Shown here: positions 50,001 to 63,594 of the stretch, one piece after another
Numbering within the stretch: position 1 is the first letter of the stretch
Layout: each line of letters begins with the position of its first letter
NCBI GenBank assembly: GCA_005281725.1
Contig: SSBO01000007.1
Location: forward strand, 1,370,402-1,434,401
From: Wuchereria bancrofti
Lineage: Eukaryota; Nematoda; Chromadorea; Rhabditida; Onchocercidae
Length of the DNA stretch: 64,000 nucleotides
Direction: 5' to 3'
Notes under the pieces: generated by a model
What the model saw: only the letters and a program-made list of their open reading frames with translations
Told to the model about the DNA's origin: nothing
Database searches by the model: none
Position numbers and translations under genes: made by a program

Positions 50001-53000
50001 TACTCTTCCATTTCAACGATATTTTTATTTGTTCTCAATTTTCCTCCGTCCATCTCTAATTATGCAACCTGTTCAACACCTGATATTTCAAAATGGAACG
50101 GCCAGGAAAGATATCTCTCTATTTCATGCATCACTACTATTTCATAATCTCTCTTTTTCATTTTTCCTCTTCTAATTGGGGAACTTGATTTTCTCATGCG
50201 TACTTCTGTTCATTCTGTCCTAGTAGAATATACAAGAATAGATGCTTTTCTAGCAATAACCATATTCTCTTTCAGACGACAAAAGCTGTCTTCGTTTGAA
50301 TTTCTATAAATTTTATGTTTCATTCGATTCAAGATTTACATCAAAAAACATTTTATTACATACAAGCTATCCAAGCTTGATGATACAGAACTTGTGAAGA
50401 GAGGCTACTGACATCATAACGACCTCTTGTTTCTCGATTGTATCTGGTGTTGGAAAATATTTTGAAAGTTTGTATGTAAATCATTTATGACACGTGATCA
50501 CCGATTTAACCAGTCCCTAACCCTTTTACTTGATCTTACTCAAAGATACTTTTTTTCTAAATTCGATGTGTAGGTAAGGGATTAATCTAATATATGGGAG
50601 AAGTAAAACCAGGAGAGGTGTAGAGGAGGAAGACAGAGATTTTGACCCGTTTTGATACTCTGACAAAGTAAAGCCTATATCCAGTACATCAATCAAGCAT
50701 ATTATGTGTCCACCAGAGGTTTGTCAGAACAATAGTAAATTTTGAAAATTGATGCATTCAATCAAGAGAAACAGAGCAGAGCAAAGCAAGCCTTCAGACA
50801 CTTCTCGTTTTCATTTTCATTCTCATATGCTTCCAGTCCTTGCTGCCGTAGAATCAATCATTTTGCTGCTTCCAAGCAAATCTTAACTCATAACTCAGTC
50901 CTCCAATAGCCCAAGACTATGCATAATCGACGTGCATCAATCATCCAAAGGAGCTCTTTTTGGCTCATTCCAAAGTGGGACCACACCGCACATTTCATTC
51001 TTTTCACACATTTTTTCGAAAGTGTTTCTGGTGCTCATCTGAGCAGCATTCAGATTATTAATTGCCAATTCTTCAGAAATTCTAGCTTACCCCTTTTCTT
51101 TGGCTTATTTCTAGCTTGTTCAGGCAAACTCATCCATAAAAATATGTTACGAAATAATTTGTACTTTTTTAAACACAAAAAGCATCCTTTAATCCCTTCT
51201 TATCTAAATTAAATGTTAAGCTAGTTTGGGACAGCCTAAGGGCAACGTGGTGCCAATATCACTTTTTTTTTGGAAACGACACATTCTCTGGATCAGGGAT
51301 ACATGGTACTAAATTCTTCTTCAGTTCCTTTCCTTTCTTTATACCTCAACGGAAGATCAATTCGGTCTTCTACAAAAGTAAATCTCAGTACACCGCTTTA
51401 TTCTTCAAAAACGTTCCATTTCCATAGAATGGCAATCAAATCCTATTTATAAAAATATCAAAGCAGACATTACAGAGTTAAAAAAGCTCACCGGTAGGAA
51501 GAATGGATAAAATAATGGCAATGGCCCATAAGTTGGAGAGAGAGTGGCGGCTGAAAAAGTTGGAAAAGTCGGTGATGGCTTCACGAAAGCGCCAGGCTTC
51601 GAACCTGAAAGGAGCATTAGCGTTATAAATTATGCAGGACATGATATAAAAGCACAATAAGAACAAGCTGAACATCTCGAGACTCTAATAAAGTATTTAA
51701 TGAACAATTGATGACTGCGCCGGTTCAGGCTGATGTAGACATTGTGACCTCTCATGATGCTAACCCATAAATCCTTTTTTAAAATCTATTTGCACCCGAG
51801 ATTATCAACAATCCAGAATGCTCGTTCAAAACAGACAGCTCATGTGATCTCACTGCTGAAACGCTTTTTAGATGGCACCAACAGCAGTCAGAGTGAGCAA
51901 GAGTGTCGCCATCATACAAAACAAATGAGAAAGTTAACAGAGAGAAATACTTGAGGAGGACAAGCACGAAATGGATGAGTGATGGAATGAGGCGACCACA
52001 GAGAAATCAAATCAAATGACAGGTTGGAAAATTTGATCCCTTTTGCAGATTACATTGTTTTTTTAATTAAAACTAATAGATAATGGTCGATAAAAAAACG
52101 AAAGAAAAAATAGTTAATGATGATATTTTCAAGTAGGGAAATAATGCCGTCATATAAATCCTTAACATTCCAAGCAGAAATGATAATTTTCTACATATAA
52201 TGGTTTATTTCATATTTGAAGTCATTCTACAATTCAAAGATATATTCATATAAATAAATTATTATAACAAGATGAAGTCAATATAAAGAAAGCTAGATGT
52301 GGGAGGCACAACAAAAGGCAAAAAGGAATATCCCTTTTCCTAAAAATGTGTTACTAAAAAGGATAAAAAACCAAGAATAAAAACCTTCAACAATAGATCG
52401 AGATATATGAAAAATATAAAATATTATCTTCATTTTAATCTCTCAACTGTCGTTCGTCGCATCTGCTTTGCTGGCTTTTCTCTAATCTACCACTCTTCCG
52501 TTTTTATAATACTGCTTTGAAGATTTGACAAAAGAAAAATTATGCGCGAAGTTTTAATAACGCTATGATTTTTATTAGCATAAATTATTTGCAAAAAAAA
52601 GAATATAAATACCCTAGTTCGTAGTTTATTATTTTATCTTTCATTGAACTTATCATTAAATTCGTCAAATTTTAACTCCTCATCACATACCTTTATAAAA
52701 GATTTGTTTCAAACGTTATGTTGACTCTCGCATCAGAAAAAGAACATTTGGGCCGTTACTATCAAGAATATTCTAGCCTTTGTTATCAATTTAGACAAAT
52801 TCCTGATGCATCCCTATCTTCTTTTTTGTGGTATCATCATTACTGCTACTCGTTATCACTCCACTGCCATCATACCGCTTTCCATATGATGTCTACCTTT
52901 TCACTTAAAGACGAAGCAGCGAAATGCTTATATAATACAGCTCAAAACATACCGTTGTTAATATATGCACGAAAGGGAAATGACAGATAAAATGTAATGG

Positions 53001-55414
53001 AAAAGACTAGCAGCTGTGATGCTAACAACTCCTGAACATATAAGAACCAAATGGATGATGGAGCACAAAAACGGAGATGAGCTACGGTGTGAACATTACA
53101 CATAGTTATTACAGAAACTGCTTCTTCTCTAAATTATGATGAGGCAACTTTATCTTGTTTGGACAAATGCTGCCATGGTTAGTAATAGTCACTATAAACG
53201 TACTGATAGTAGGGATAGGGGGCACATGTACAACAGCAACCTATCCATAAAAAGCAAAAAACGGTAAAAAACAATCAAAACAAGTGATATTATAGTCAGA
53301 AAAAAACAAATCGAGTTTAGAAATCAAGATTTCCGCCTAACTGAAAGTTTTCTAATACGGCGTCCAATGAAACAAGAAAAACTGGCTAGATAGAACCAAA
53401 CCTTTTATTTTAGGGATAATCTTAATTTACAGCATTAGGTAACTTTCATATTGTATCCTTTTTATTTAACTCCTCTAATTTCAAACTATATTTTGGCTAC
53501 TTCGAATAAAGTTTGAATAAGCGACCGGAAACGAGTACCATAATTGGATTAAATTAAACTATACAAGGACAAACGGAAAACACAAGAGATAAAGTCCACC
53601 GCTGGTGTTTGGTTAATGAATAAAACCGGCAGCATTCCGTAATTAGATAGAATATATAAAAAAATATAAATTTTCGGCTACAGTATCAAAAACAGTTCAA
53701 AATCCATTAAGACCTGCGCCAGTGTCAGTAATTCTTTTTTTAATTGTACTTAAAAAGTTCTACGACAATGTAGGCTTTCTATGGAGCAATTTGACTATTC
53801 ATAAACAAGATGAAGTTTTCAGATATCCCGTTGATTAATCACCACTAGCTGCTTATTGGTGGTAAAATGAATAATTAGTGCTCTAACAAAAGTCAAACCG
53901 ATAATAGAAGAAGATGGCGTCCTTGTTTCCAGTTCTGTCTCCAGGGCCACATCTTTTTTGTCCTCCGTTAACTGATGTGACGACTGCGCCGTTTCTACAT
54001 CATCCGCATCATTTCTGTAAAATACAATTATTTGTACGATTCTCAATTAGTTACTGTTTCTGGTAAGAAGACTTACCTTGAATTCGACTAATCCCTAAAG
54101 ATAACAAAAAATATCCCTAATAGCTCTTTACTACGTATGATAACGTATCATTATATTATATCCATAGTTTTCACATTTGCAAATGGCCAGCAGTTAACCC
54201 ATATTTCACCCACTGTTCATTATATACCTATTTAAGGATCTAATGTTAAAAATCTAATATGGAAATAGTGATGAGCAAAATATATATCAAATAGAGATTA
54301 TTTGAGATTGTTAGCGCAGAATTTAAATAGGCTTTTCTTCCCTATTATATAAAGGTTATTTTTTAACAGATAAAATGAAAACGAGAAAAAAAAGAAGAAA
54401 TGTGCCACATTGTCGTATAAAGCTACATAGATTATTTTTATTGCAAAAAAGTTCTACAAAACAATTCTAACTAAAAAAACCTAAGAGATAAAAGATAAAA
54501 GGTGCACTTTTTGCTGCTTCAAATGCATGAAAGCTTTATTTGTAAAACAATCAAAGAACGTGTTTTCATCCGAATATAAAAAGATATGAACATCATAAAA
54601 AGCACATTACAGTTGCTTAAATCTGTTAGCCATAAAGTATTATATTAGAACTGTGATAAATATAAGGGTATGCCTCATAAAAATTTTTTGGGAACCATTA
54701 AAATGCATCTAACAAAAATTCTTCCGGACGCACCACAAAGAGAAGCAGTAACGATAGCCACAGAGTCCAAAATAAACTTTTAGGAAAAATGTGATTTTAA
54801 CAATCATCTTTGCAGTGTTTCATAGGAATATGATTAAGGTATAACTGTTGTATTTATGAAGACAGATTTGGAAAACGATAACAGATACATAAGAATGATG
54901 CACTAATTACCACTCTAGTTCATGAACAGTTAAGCCTAGTTTAACTATTTCAAGACCTCTCCCATGATCCTGAATAAGAGCGGTAAAAAAAAGTTCCACA
55001 AAAAGGTTGAAGCTGGTTTCCATGTCTAATTTTACAAACTCTCAAAAAGTGAAAAAGCAAATACGGAAGAAAAGGGAAAGTAAATAAAGAAGCAATATCG
55101 GAAGCCGACAAAACGACCCTTCTCATAAAGTTTGTTTGCTGGTTGACACAGCATTCTCCTCGTTTTTTTCCTCCCTCCTCCTATCCTTCCTTTTATTCAC
55201 CTGTCAAGTATTGCTTATTTAAATTTTATGATTTTCGGAAGCACTGGACGATATGACAAGAAAAAAGCAACAGGAAAGAAAGAAATCTACAAGACGCCAA
55301 TAGTACAATATACTGTAATATCTAGCCTTTTGCTGGTGGAATTTGGGAATGAAATTGGACAAACCTGCGGAAGACTTTCACTTCATCGGCGCCATCGTCA
55401 GCAGCGCTACTCAT
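47032..55414 (-). CDS. pop-1: TCF/LEF transcription factor POP-1, nine exons
   Basis: Exons in transcript order: 55365-55414, 53899-54014, 51492-51604, 48895-49074, 48440-48736, 48136-48249, 47884-48049, 47675-47778, 47032-47247. All phases agree, giving about 451 residues, close to the C. elegans protein. The N-terminus carries the beta-catenin-binding segment ([14 protein letters not shown], residues about 9-22), assembled across exons 1 and 2. A Ser/Thr/Pro/Tyr-rich middle follows ([16 protein letters not shown]). The HMG box is at about 255-330 ([41 protein letters not shown]), with a basic tail [11 protein letters not shown]-clamp follows ([19 protein letters not shown]; Cys 353, 366, 369, 375). 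POP-1 is the nuclear end point of Wnt/beta-catenin asymmetry, switching targets between repression and activation. The first three introns exceed 1.3 kb, and all introns after exon 4 are short. The exon 5 acceptor is weak; 48736 or a few codons later both fit. Confidence 0.95.
49075..55364 (-). other. Three long 5' introns of pop-1
   Basis: The introns at 54015-55364, 51605-53898 and 49075-51491 add up to about 6 kb and contain no exon I can support. They are AT-rich, with only short chance frames. Because they flank the exons for the beta-catenin-binding and linker regions, they are the likely place for intronic control elements or alternative promoters. I see no specific site. Confidence 0.7.
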
Positions 55415-55590
55415 AGCGGTGACTCTCCGCGGGATATCCACTGGAGAGATTGTCGGACAGTATGCGGCCAACAATAACACCGACGAATATATGAGCAACA
55501 GTATTAATAATGACAGCAGTAAGAAAAGCCAAATGGCGATAACAGTACGAAAGGAATAACAATAATGAGGGGCAATAAGAAGAATAACCA

Positions 55591-55611
55591 GGGTCGGCAG
55601 CCAACCGACCC
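55591..55611. other. GC-rich 7-bp stem hairpin upstream of the pop-1 ATG
   Basis: GGGTCGG at 55591-55597 pairs exactly with CCGACCC at 55605-55611 around a seven-base loop. It lies about 180 bases upstream of the POP-1 start codon, so it may be in the 5' UTR. All seven pairs are G-C except one. A role in translation or RNA structure is speculative. Confidence 0.5.
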
Positions 55612-58600
55612 TTATGGCTCATTCGATCCGTGATACTACAAGTGATAAGTGGTGACGGTGATAATCGCGGTCAAGCCAGGATAACTCCCAGAATGATGTC
55701 TATGTGGCCTACACTGTTCCTTCTTTCTCCTGAGACACCTGCAACAACATAATTACCTTACACATAAAAATTCCCCTCACAATTCATCTCTTCCATCCCA
55801 TAAAACTGTCCTTTCACTCGGCCAGTCCGGTCCATTCCGTTCAGTTAAGTTCGGATCGGATCGGTTCTTCCAGTCAGTCACAACTGCTACTAGCAACAGA
55901 GCAGACATCCATAGACAAACAGGCCCTTACACCCGCCTGTCTCTCGCTTTCTTCTTCACATATCGTGGAAAAGAGAAAAATGTACTGCTTCACTGTTATG
56001 TTCAAGAGGAAGCACAGATAACAAAATGCACAGAAGAGAGTCTACAAAAAGAGGGAGAGAAAACAAGAGATAAACATTGAACTAGTCCATAACAGCCAGC
56101 TGAATAAATGATCAGAAAGAAGAAAAAGAGAGAGGAGGAGAAGGAGGAAGAGACGTGCTTTGTTCTTTGCACACTGCGAGAAGGGATGCGCACGTTGTGA
56201 CAGACTAACAGACAGACAACACATATGCTGCGGATGATCAGTAGGAAGGGTGTCCGTCCTGAAATGTTACGTGTGCTTTCGAGAGGAGACTAACGCTCGG
56301 GACTGGCATTGGATGATGATCATCTCCCCAGAGATTTCCCGCATCTTTCCACTTCTACATTCCATCCTGTTGAAGAAGAGGACAGTGCACGGGCATTTCC
56401 ACCACCGCTCACATCCTCCGTCAGTTTCACGTACACCGTCCTCTTCAAGCATCGTAGTGCTGAGATTGACTGAAAGGACGAAGTGATGAGTCAAATCAGG
56501 AAGGCGCAATTTAGCATATAGTAATGTGCAGAGAAAGCTTCCTCAAGAACTGTCCTATTATGTGTGAAGGTGTGCACTAGAGTATCTACCATGGCCATCC
56601 CTTCACTAATTTACCTTAGTTTTATTTATGATATCGTTAGAGTTATGCAAATATTGTTACCATTTGCGTGAGAAATCTCATGGGAGTTACCTCTCGATAC
56701 CTCCTCACTGCTTATCCGATACTTCGAGGTTACTTGTCATTTAGCAAAGTTGTGCACTTTGAAAGCGTTATCCCATTCTTAATCTTTCCAGTCTGATACA
56801 TCTTCCTCAGATGGAGAGAGATGTGCTCTGATGGAGAGCTGTTGGCTCACGACTCACTGATGACCTCTAGATTGCATGTATTACTTAAGAAAGGACCTTA
56901 GAGATATGGTCCCGATGAATAGAAAGATCGCATGTTCGAAGGTAAGTCTGCGGTAAGAATGGGTAAATGAAAAGGATGAAATAAGTTGCCAGGGGGGAAT
57001 GGAAATGTCAACATGATGGAGGGAGAAAGGCGGGCGGGAAGAGAAACAGCTGTGGTGTCCATTCAAACAAATCGTGAGGTGGAGGGGTCGTTTATAGGGC
57101 CCTCCAAAAGCTCCGACCTGTCACCCTCTTTCAATACATGTATAATGGCGAAGGCTAAGGGAAGAGGAGACGTTCTGCTTGGCGGGAACCTCAATGGACC
57201 CCAAATGGACACCCCTTGCCGACTCATCGCCATCAACCTCTTTCCTTTTGGACCTTTTGCAGACCCTCTCATTTCCCTATTACCCACCCCATCCTATATC
57301 TCCTCCTTCCCTCCCAACTTAATTTTAAAATTCAAAAATATAAAAATTAAGCTACGATATATAATGGTCGGTTTACTTGCGCTACACTAAAAGAAAAGAA
57401 GTGAATAAGAAAAAAAGAGGGAACATAGTAACCGATCAAATAATGCAAATATGCAATCCATCAACCTGATTAGTGCAGGTCTACTCATACTATTCTCATT
57501 CACCTCCAAGTGTTGCAGAAACAAGCACTTCAACTCTGCATTGTCAAAATCGAATTTTTGGTTCTATCACTAAATACGTCATCTCAGACAGCTTGCTACC
57601 TATGCATTATACTATTACCATTTTGTACAGCTGTCCTGACTGATAACACTTCATTTAACCAATTTTCGAGCTTTCCCTCTCATGGATTGATAAATTGTCA
57701 GAATTGACCATGTCAGTTATAAGAAGAGTGTTAGCTTTTTGAATTCGAAACTTTTCAAGATAAATATTGCAGTGGTCCGGATATAAACGCTTCTGCAAAT
57801 TCTACTATCCTGACATTTCATACAGTTTTTAGGCAGTTGATATTGCTATGATTCCGTTTCTCACTCATTGTGACAGTCTTCTATGCAAAAATAGTAATGA
57901 GAAAAGAATTTTTATGCAGGGAGATCGAGGAAATCCAAGCTAATTAATAATTAGAAGCAACTAATCATTTGACCAATGGAAGCATATGTGGTAAATCAAA
58001 TACAACAATTATTCTGTGAAAAAAAGCCCACCCGTCCAACTATCATCCCCATTACTCACTCTTCCTCCTCCCTGATCTTCTTCCTTCACATATGAACAGG
58101 CACTTAAATTACTTAATTCGGGACTCTTTAAAGATATGAGAGATGGACCCACTAAATTTCTAAATTTGCTACTACAAATGACAGACCTCTTTTTCTTGGA
58201 AATTTGAATTTTCCATTAGGAATCATTTCCCGAAGACCTTGAAAGAAACATTCCTTCTTCCTCTTCTTCAGCAGTATTCCAGAAAGAGTCGTCTCATCAT
58301 CTCCATGACATTCATTGTACAAACAACGATAATTTTACTAACTGATATTGTCCATCAAAAGAACTGCAATGAATAACTGAGTTTTTTGTTGCTATGTTTC
58401 TCAGAACAGAACCAGTTTCATATAGTTTCATCTCAGTCAGCTGGCACTGTACACAAAAGTTGTCAGCAAATTACAGCACATGGTATTATAGCTACAACTG
58501 CGCATATCTAAGCATCAGGTCTCAAAAGCAATCTATTGTTTAATCTATATATATAAGCTACTAAAACATTGCTGCCGAAAAGATATAGTTTTGAACGATA

Positions 58601-61600
58601 TAGTATGCTTATCACCAATCTCTTTCCCCTTATTCCTGTCCCCCTTTTCTTTCTCTTCCAGTTTTCAAAACTGAAATTCGTTTTTATGAAAATGAAGAAA
58701 TCATATTACACAAGAAAAGGGAGCTGGCGAGAATGAGATCACATTTAACAGTGATGAGCAGCCATTAAGATGATAAACTGTTATGAGCATTTGCGCACTC
58801 AAGCTCATAAGTGAATACTGGTGTGAACTATGCGCCTCACTTGGTGTCACTAACTGGTAGTAGAGAAAGAGTGCCGAGAGAAGAAACACAGCAATCGAAA
58901 TACTTTTGGACCATGAAACAACAGATAATTTCAAATTTGAACAAACAAGAAAAACAGATAAGGTAGAATGGTCCGAAATATTAACTAAGCGACAATCACA
59001 ACTCTGATTTATAAAGAAAATGGTTATAAATCCAACCTTTGAATTGGTTGTTAAAATTTAAAAAGGCAACTCAGCTGAGACAACCGAGTTTTCCTAAAAA
59101 CAAATTATTCTATATTATGAAGAATTGTTATTCGAGGCTTCCTTCAAAAAAAAATCCCATCTTCAATTCCACTGGAAAAAACTGAATCTAGCAAAAGGTA
59201 AATTAAGCAACTTCTTGCATATGAATATCATATTACTCTTTTGAACAATTACTCTTTATAATCGTAACAGAAAAATGAATAAAAAGAAACAGACAGAAAT
59301 ATAGATGAAAAAAAGAAATATCGAATAGGTTGTCGCCAGGATAGTGAATGGATTTAAACACAAACTTGCAGCAGCAATAAAAATGGATTGTATTTTCTTG
59401 GAAATGAAAAGTGGTAGCTTATCTCAATGACTCCTGTAGCAATAACTGGCAACTGGATGAGTCCATTACTGCTTCTTCTCGAACAGCTATTTTGTCTAAA
59501 CTAGCATATCACTTCCTTTTCTCTTTATTTTAAATGCTTTAAAGCACGGATTATTATTAATAACATACCTTTCTATCATATATCTCCATATGCTGTTAGG
59601 ATAATTTGCATTCAAATGATAGCTTTCCTATAAGAAATCAATCCTTCTCACCTCTTAATCTCAACATCAAGCCTAGATAGGCTTCAAACATTCTGTCATC
59701 CAAATGTTTCAATCTTTTTCAAAGCAGATTTTGAAATGAATCCTTCCTATATCCCTTCTATTCCAAGATATTATTTCCCAAAATCAGGCATATCGGCATG
59801 TGTGTGTATTCTTTACTAACTTTTTCCGTAACACTAGAAAATAACAATTTAATTGATCAAAGAAACGACTAATCAATGCTATAGGAGCGATGTTGCCTGC
59901 GTCCCTCGCATCATAAAGTAACGAGCCAAGAACTGGAAACAGTGATCGACGAAATACTTGTATCTAACTACATTACATATATCCTTGGATGTTATTCGTT
60001 CACCCCTTATCTGTCCTTTTGCTATTCATTCGTATTTTCTCAGTCCAAAACTATTGGACAAAATTTGTTCATATTTGGATAAATGAAATCCCGGAACGTT
60101 GTCGTAAAATTTTTTTCGAATAATAAAAAGTGAAGAAATAACAAGCAGGGATATTTAACAAGAAATTTCAGTTATGGAAATGAAATGGATTTCAAATAGT
60201 AATGCCAAGGGATTAAAAGTGCACAGATAGGTAGATTGGTTTACTGGTTGAAGATTTTGCAGAAATCACTGAGCTTGACTTTATGACAGAATTTGCTTTC
60301 CTTTCAGGCAAAGAATGAGTACATCAAATAGCGGAAATGAGTTTGCCACTGAGGTGAGTCTCGTCTTTGTTAAATCTATAGTGGTTTAGCAAAGTGGAGA
60401 CAGAAGCCAAAGGGAATGGAAAAGTTATCAGATAAGCAGCAGAACCATTGAAAAGAAATAAGGTAGGAGACACAGCCATCATAAAGGAATTAAATTTTGA
60501 ACTTTTTTGAAGGCAGGGAATGGCGACTTTTCAATCTCTATTTCCGATTTTGAATCAATTTTAAGCATATGAAAACGAATAAACATTCTAGACGAGCTCT
60601 ACACATGTATAAAGACAAATAGGGCATCGAGTTTTTGCAGTTTGAGTTTTTGCAGTGTAAGCATGGGTCTATCTGCCAACAGAATTCTGGCAACATGATC
60701 TACTTCTAGATATGAGCTACTTTTTGTTGTGGAAACCGCATGGTCGAGTAATCACCCAGTCATATCACATCACTTACCTAATCAGTCGACCGATTGCTAA
60801 TCTGGTCAGTTATTATAAACTTTTCAAAACAAACAGTTTTATGTCTTTTTCTAAAACACTGAAACAATTTTAAGGGTCACTTAGCAGTATTGCGGTTTTA
60901 ATATGCTTCATGAAGTTAAGATTCCGTTTAATGGAAATGTTCGACTGTTGAGGGAGTTCGAACAATGCAATACAAATTTGAATATATGAAATCAGAGGAA
61001 GAAAAGACAGCTGCTCGGTGGTTAAATGATATCCATTCCCTTTTCATTTTCCGTCAGATCGTAATCTCATTTTACCCTTCTGTCCTGCTGGCCATCACAA
61101 GGAGTGAGGGTCCTTGTCTTCGACGATGGCGCCTATAGCAACTGTGAGATAGACTATCTAAGCAGCACAACAAATTAATGTCCCATTTCTAATGAAGATT
61201 AAGTACGCCCAACAGATCCCTCATATTCAACTCGAACTCATTACTATACACATATCTTTCAAAGTGCTACAAAGGCTGATAAGAAATGATCAGGTTTTTT
61301 AATAAGAAATTATAAAATAAAAAGTTATCTTGATTATTTCAAAAATCACAGTTAAGAATGTTTACTTGAAGAGAATACATATGAAAATGATTTTCACTGT
61401 TACTTTTTAATGGAACCATCTTACAATCTAGTCTTCTCCTTCCTATTTCTTTACATCTGCTCTCCTTTGCTAAACTTTATTTCATTTCGAGTAAAACAAA
61501 CATATGATGAACTGTGTATGCATCAAAAAACAAACTATTTTTTCTTCCATTACAAGCATTAAAACTAACATTTAACACTTTTGGTTAATCAGCGTTAAGA

Positions 61601-62998
61601 TATATTTTATAATTGTAATACTCAAAAAATAAAAGTAAATCCAACTACAAAATATATGTCCTAGTAGAATAGAGTGGTCACAAAATTCAAAACAGATATT
61701 TAAATATGGTTGAGATCTAAACGCCCTTAAAATGTAGCAAGGAAAACTTCCGAAATTTACTGTCATTTCTCCTCATGCTTACAATTTCAGTCTAATTTAA
61801 AGGAAAGATGAAAATTTGAACTATTTAGTTACAGTATTACCATTATAATGCAACTCTGTCACTGATATACTTTTATCGTTTCCCAAGTGCTTTCCCAACT
61901 AAGTTTTCATTTTCATACTTAGCAAGTGATCAAATATTGTTTCTATAACATACTATTGCTATGATATCTCTGACGCAAATAATTAGATTTTTTCTCCTCT
62001 TAATAAAATCGAAGGAATAAGTGATTTAAACGATGAATGAATGAATCTTGCCGAAGTAAACACAAGAGTTTGTTTAAATAATGGATCAATCTCTGATACA
62101 TCAATTCAAATCTAAGTTAATGGCTCTATGCATAATATCTCAATGACTACAGTCACTGGGATGATCCGAACTTCCAACTATTTAGTTTTACTCCCCACTT
62201 TACCTACCACACCCCACGTACTCACAAATAAAGTAAGCGTACGGGTACATACATACCCAACTGAGCGATACAGATAGGACAGCACTGTCATCTGTTTAAT
62301 TCGCAACTCTCCTTCTCTGGCAATATGTTGTTTGTGACATGTCGACATCTTTGTGCTCTCATGTTCCGAATACTCTCATTCACAACGATAACTATTGACA
62401 GATGCAATGCTTCGTGTTATTTTCATTCATTAATTTCTATGAAAGATTAAGCTAAAGTGAGTAAAATGAGGTTAGGGAGAAGGGGTAAGTTATGAATTAG
62501 AGAGAGAGAGGATTAAATAAATTAGACAAGTTACAGTAAGTGCTGGCGCGCACATTTTGTTAAGCCTAGCGGAAATGCTTATACGTGCGTAGACTGAAAT
62601 GTGGACTTATGTGAAATATAAAGTTAGTCATGTAGAGCTGTAAGAATAATTAACAGAACAGTATTTGGTCCCTAACAAACATTCTCTCAAGTCGTTTTCA
62701 TCCTATACCCCCAAAATTTGACATTTTTCCTGTTATCACATTCTGCTTTACTCTGTACATCAGCACTATCCTCATGGTTCGGTGATGACAATTCTGTTTG
62801 CCTCCGCCTCCTGTAGTATTTTATTAGAGTTTGATTGTCCAGAATATTCTTTTCGCATGGCTACTTCCACGCCTTATAACTCTTTTGTAAAAAAATTTTG
62901 GTAAACAAAAGTAGGCTGGAAAAGCAAGTTATCATGCTACGTTTGTCTTCTACTTTTTACTGATATTAGCACTGTCTTTCTTTTTGAGAACATTAAAG

Positions 62999-63030
62999 TA
63001 TTATTCTTTTTTTTTCTTTTTTTTTTTTTG
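62999..63030. repeat. Poly-T tract
   Basis: Two long T-runs broken by single C residues lie about 250 bases upstream of the Tsg-like exon. Simple sequence. Confidence 0.85.
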
Positions 63031-63219
63031 ATTTTTCAAAAACGGAGAGGGGAAAAATATCTAGGCGATAGACAGGAATAGTTCAGACCTGAATATGTAG
63101 TACCATTCAGATCTGGATTGAAATATGCATGCAACACCATTGTCAACTGAATTATTCAGCAGGATTGCTGTTATTCTCTTTGATCAATAAAGTTACTAGT
63201 TATTGCTGATATATTATCC

Positions 63220-63226
63220 TTCACAG
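63220..63226 (+). promoter_or_regulatory. Candidate acceptor (cis or spliced-leader) before the Tsg-like exon
   Basis: A TTCACAG acceptor follows a short pyrimidine-containing stretch and lies about 60 bases before the chosen ATG at 63288. It would be a suitable trans-splice site, or the end of a 5' UTR intron. Confidence 0.3.
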
Positions 63227-63287
63227 TACTCGAGTCGAGAGCAGTCTTGTCGAGAATAGTTCTTGTCGTTTAAGTTTAAGGACGATT

Positions 63288-63594
63288 ATGAACAACTTAA
63301 AGACCTATTTGACATATTTCACTGATCAGATTGATATGATTCAGAATGAAATGATAGCAAATATTATCGGATGGGTGCTGCTGCTGGTGTTATGTACACT
63401 TCTACAGAATCTTTTGCAAGCAGCATTGGATTGTAACGAGACAGAATGTGGCCCTCGAGTGAGTAAGTGCATGCTGCTGAAAGCTTGCAACTGTTCCATC
63501 AATCGTGATAGTATTTTGCATAACAACTGCTCTTGTTGCAATGAATGCATTCAGTGCCTTGATAAGCAATACATGCAATGTTGCGCTTGTGTTG
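63288..63594 (+). CDS. Twisted-gastrulation-like secreted protein, first coding exon (partial)
   Basis: The frame starts with about 20 polar residues. Then comes a strong hydrophobic stretch (IIGWVLLLVLCTLLQNLLQA) that serves as signal peptide, and then a dense cysteine domain: LDCNETECGPRVSKCMLL, CNCS, NNCSCCNECIQCLD and CCACVG. The spacing C-x4-C-x5-SKC, C-x-C, CSCC-x2-C-x2-CL and CC-x-CVG is that of the N-terminal domain of Twisted gastrulation, the BMP/chordin-binding modulator. The true start may be an internal Met (63336 or 63351) that gives a better signal peptide. The exon ends at a GTATGT donor in phase 1, right after CVG, where the family normally continues with one residue and a Cys. 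The remainder is probably beyond the window. Confidence 0.75.

Larger units (their letters stand above)
55415..63287. other. Divergent intergenic region, pop-1 / Tsg-like gene
   Basis: 7.9 kb without a recognised coding exon. The first 1.9 kb upstream of pop-1 (to about 57.3 kb) is richer in G and C and includes CT-rich tracts, and probably holds the pop-1 5' UTR and promoter. The rest is AT-rich. Open frames are short and without domains; the longest, 134 codons near 57 kb, has no similarity I recognise. Confidence 0.6.

Noticed and set aside
52718..52990. 90-codon plus-strand frame inside pop-1 intron 2
   Set aside because: Low-complexity His/Ser/Tyr-rich translation, antisense to the gene, with no recognisable domain.
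56986..57390. 134-codon plus-strand frame upstream of pop-1
   Set aside because: No domain, irregular composition with Pro/Gly/Ser and Phe/Ile segments, overlapping frames on both strands, and no splice partners.
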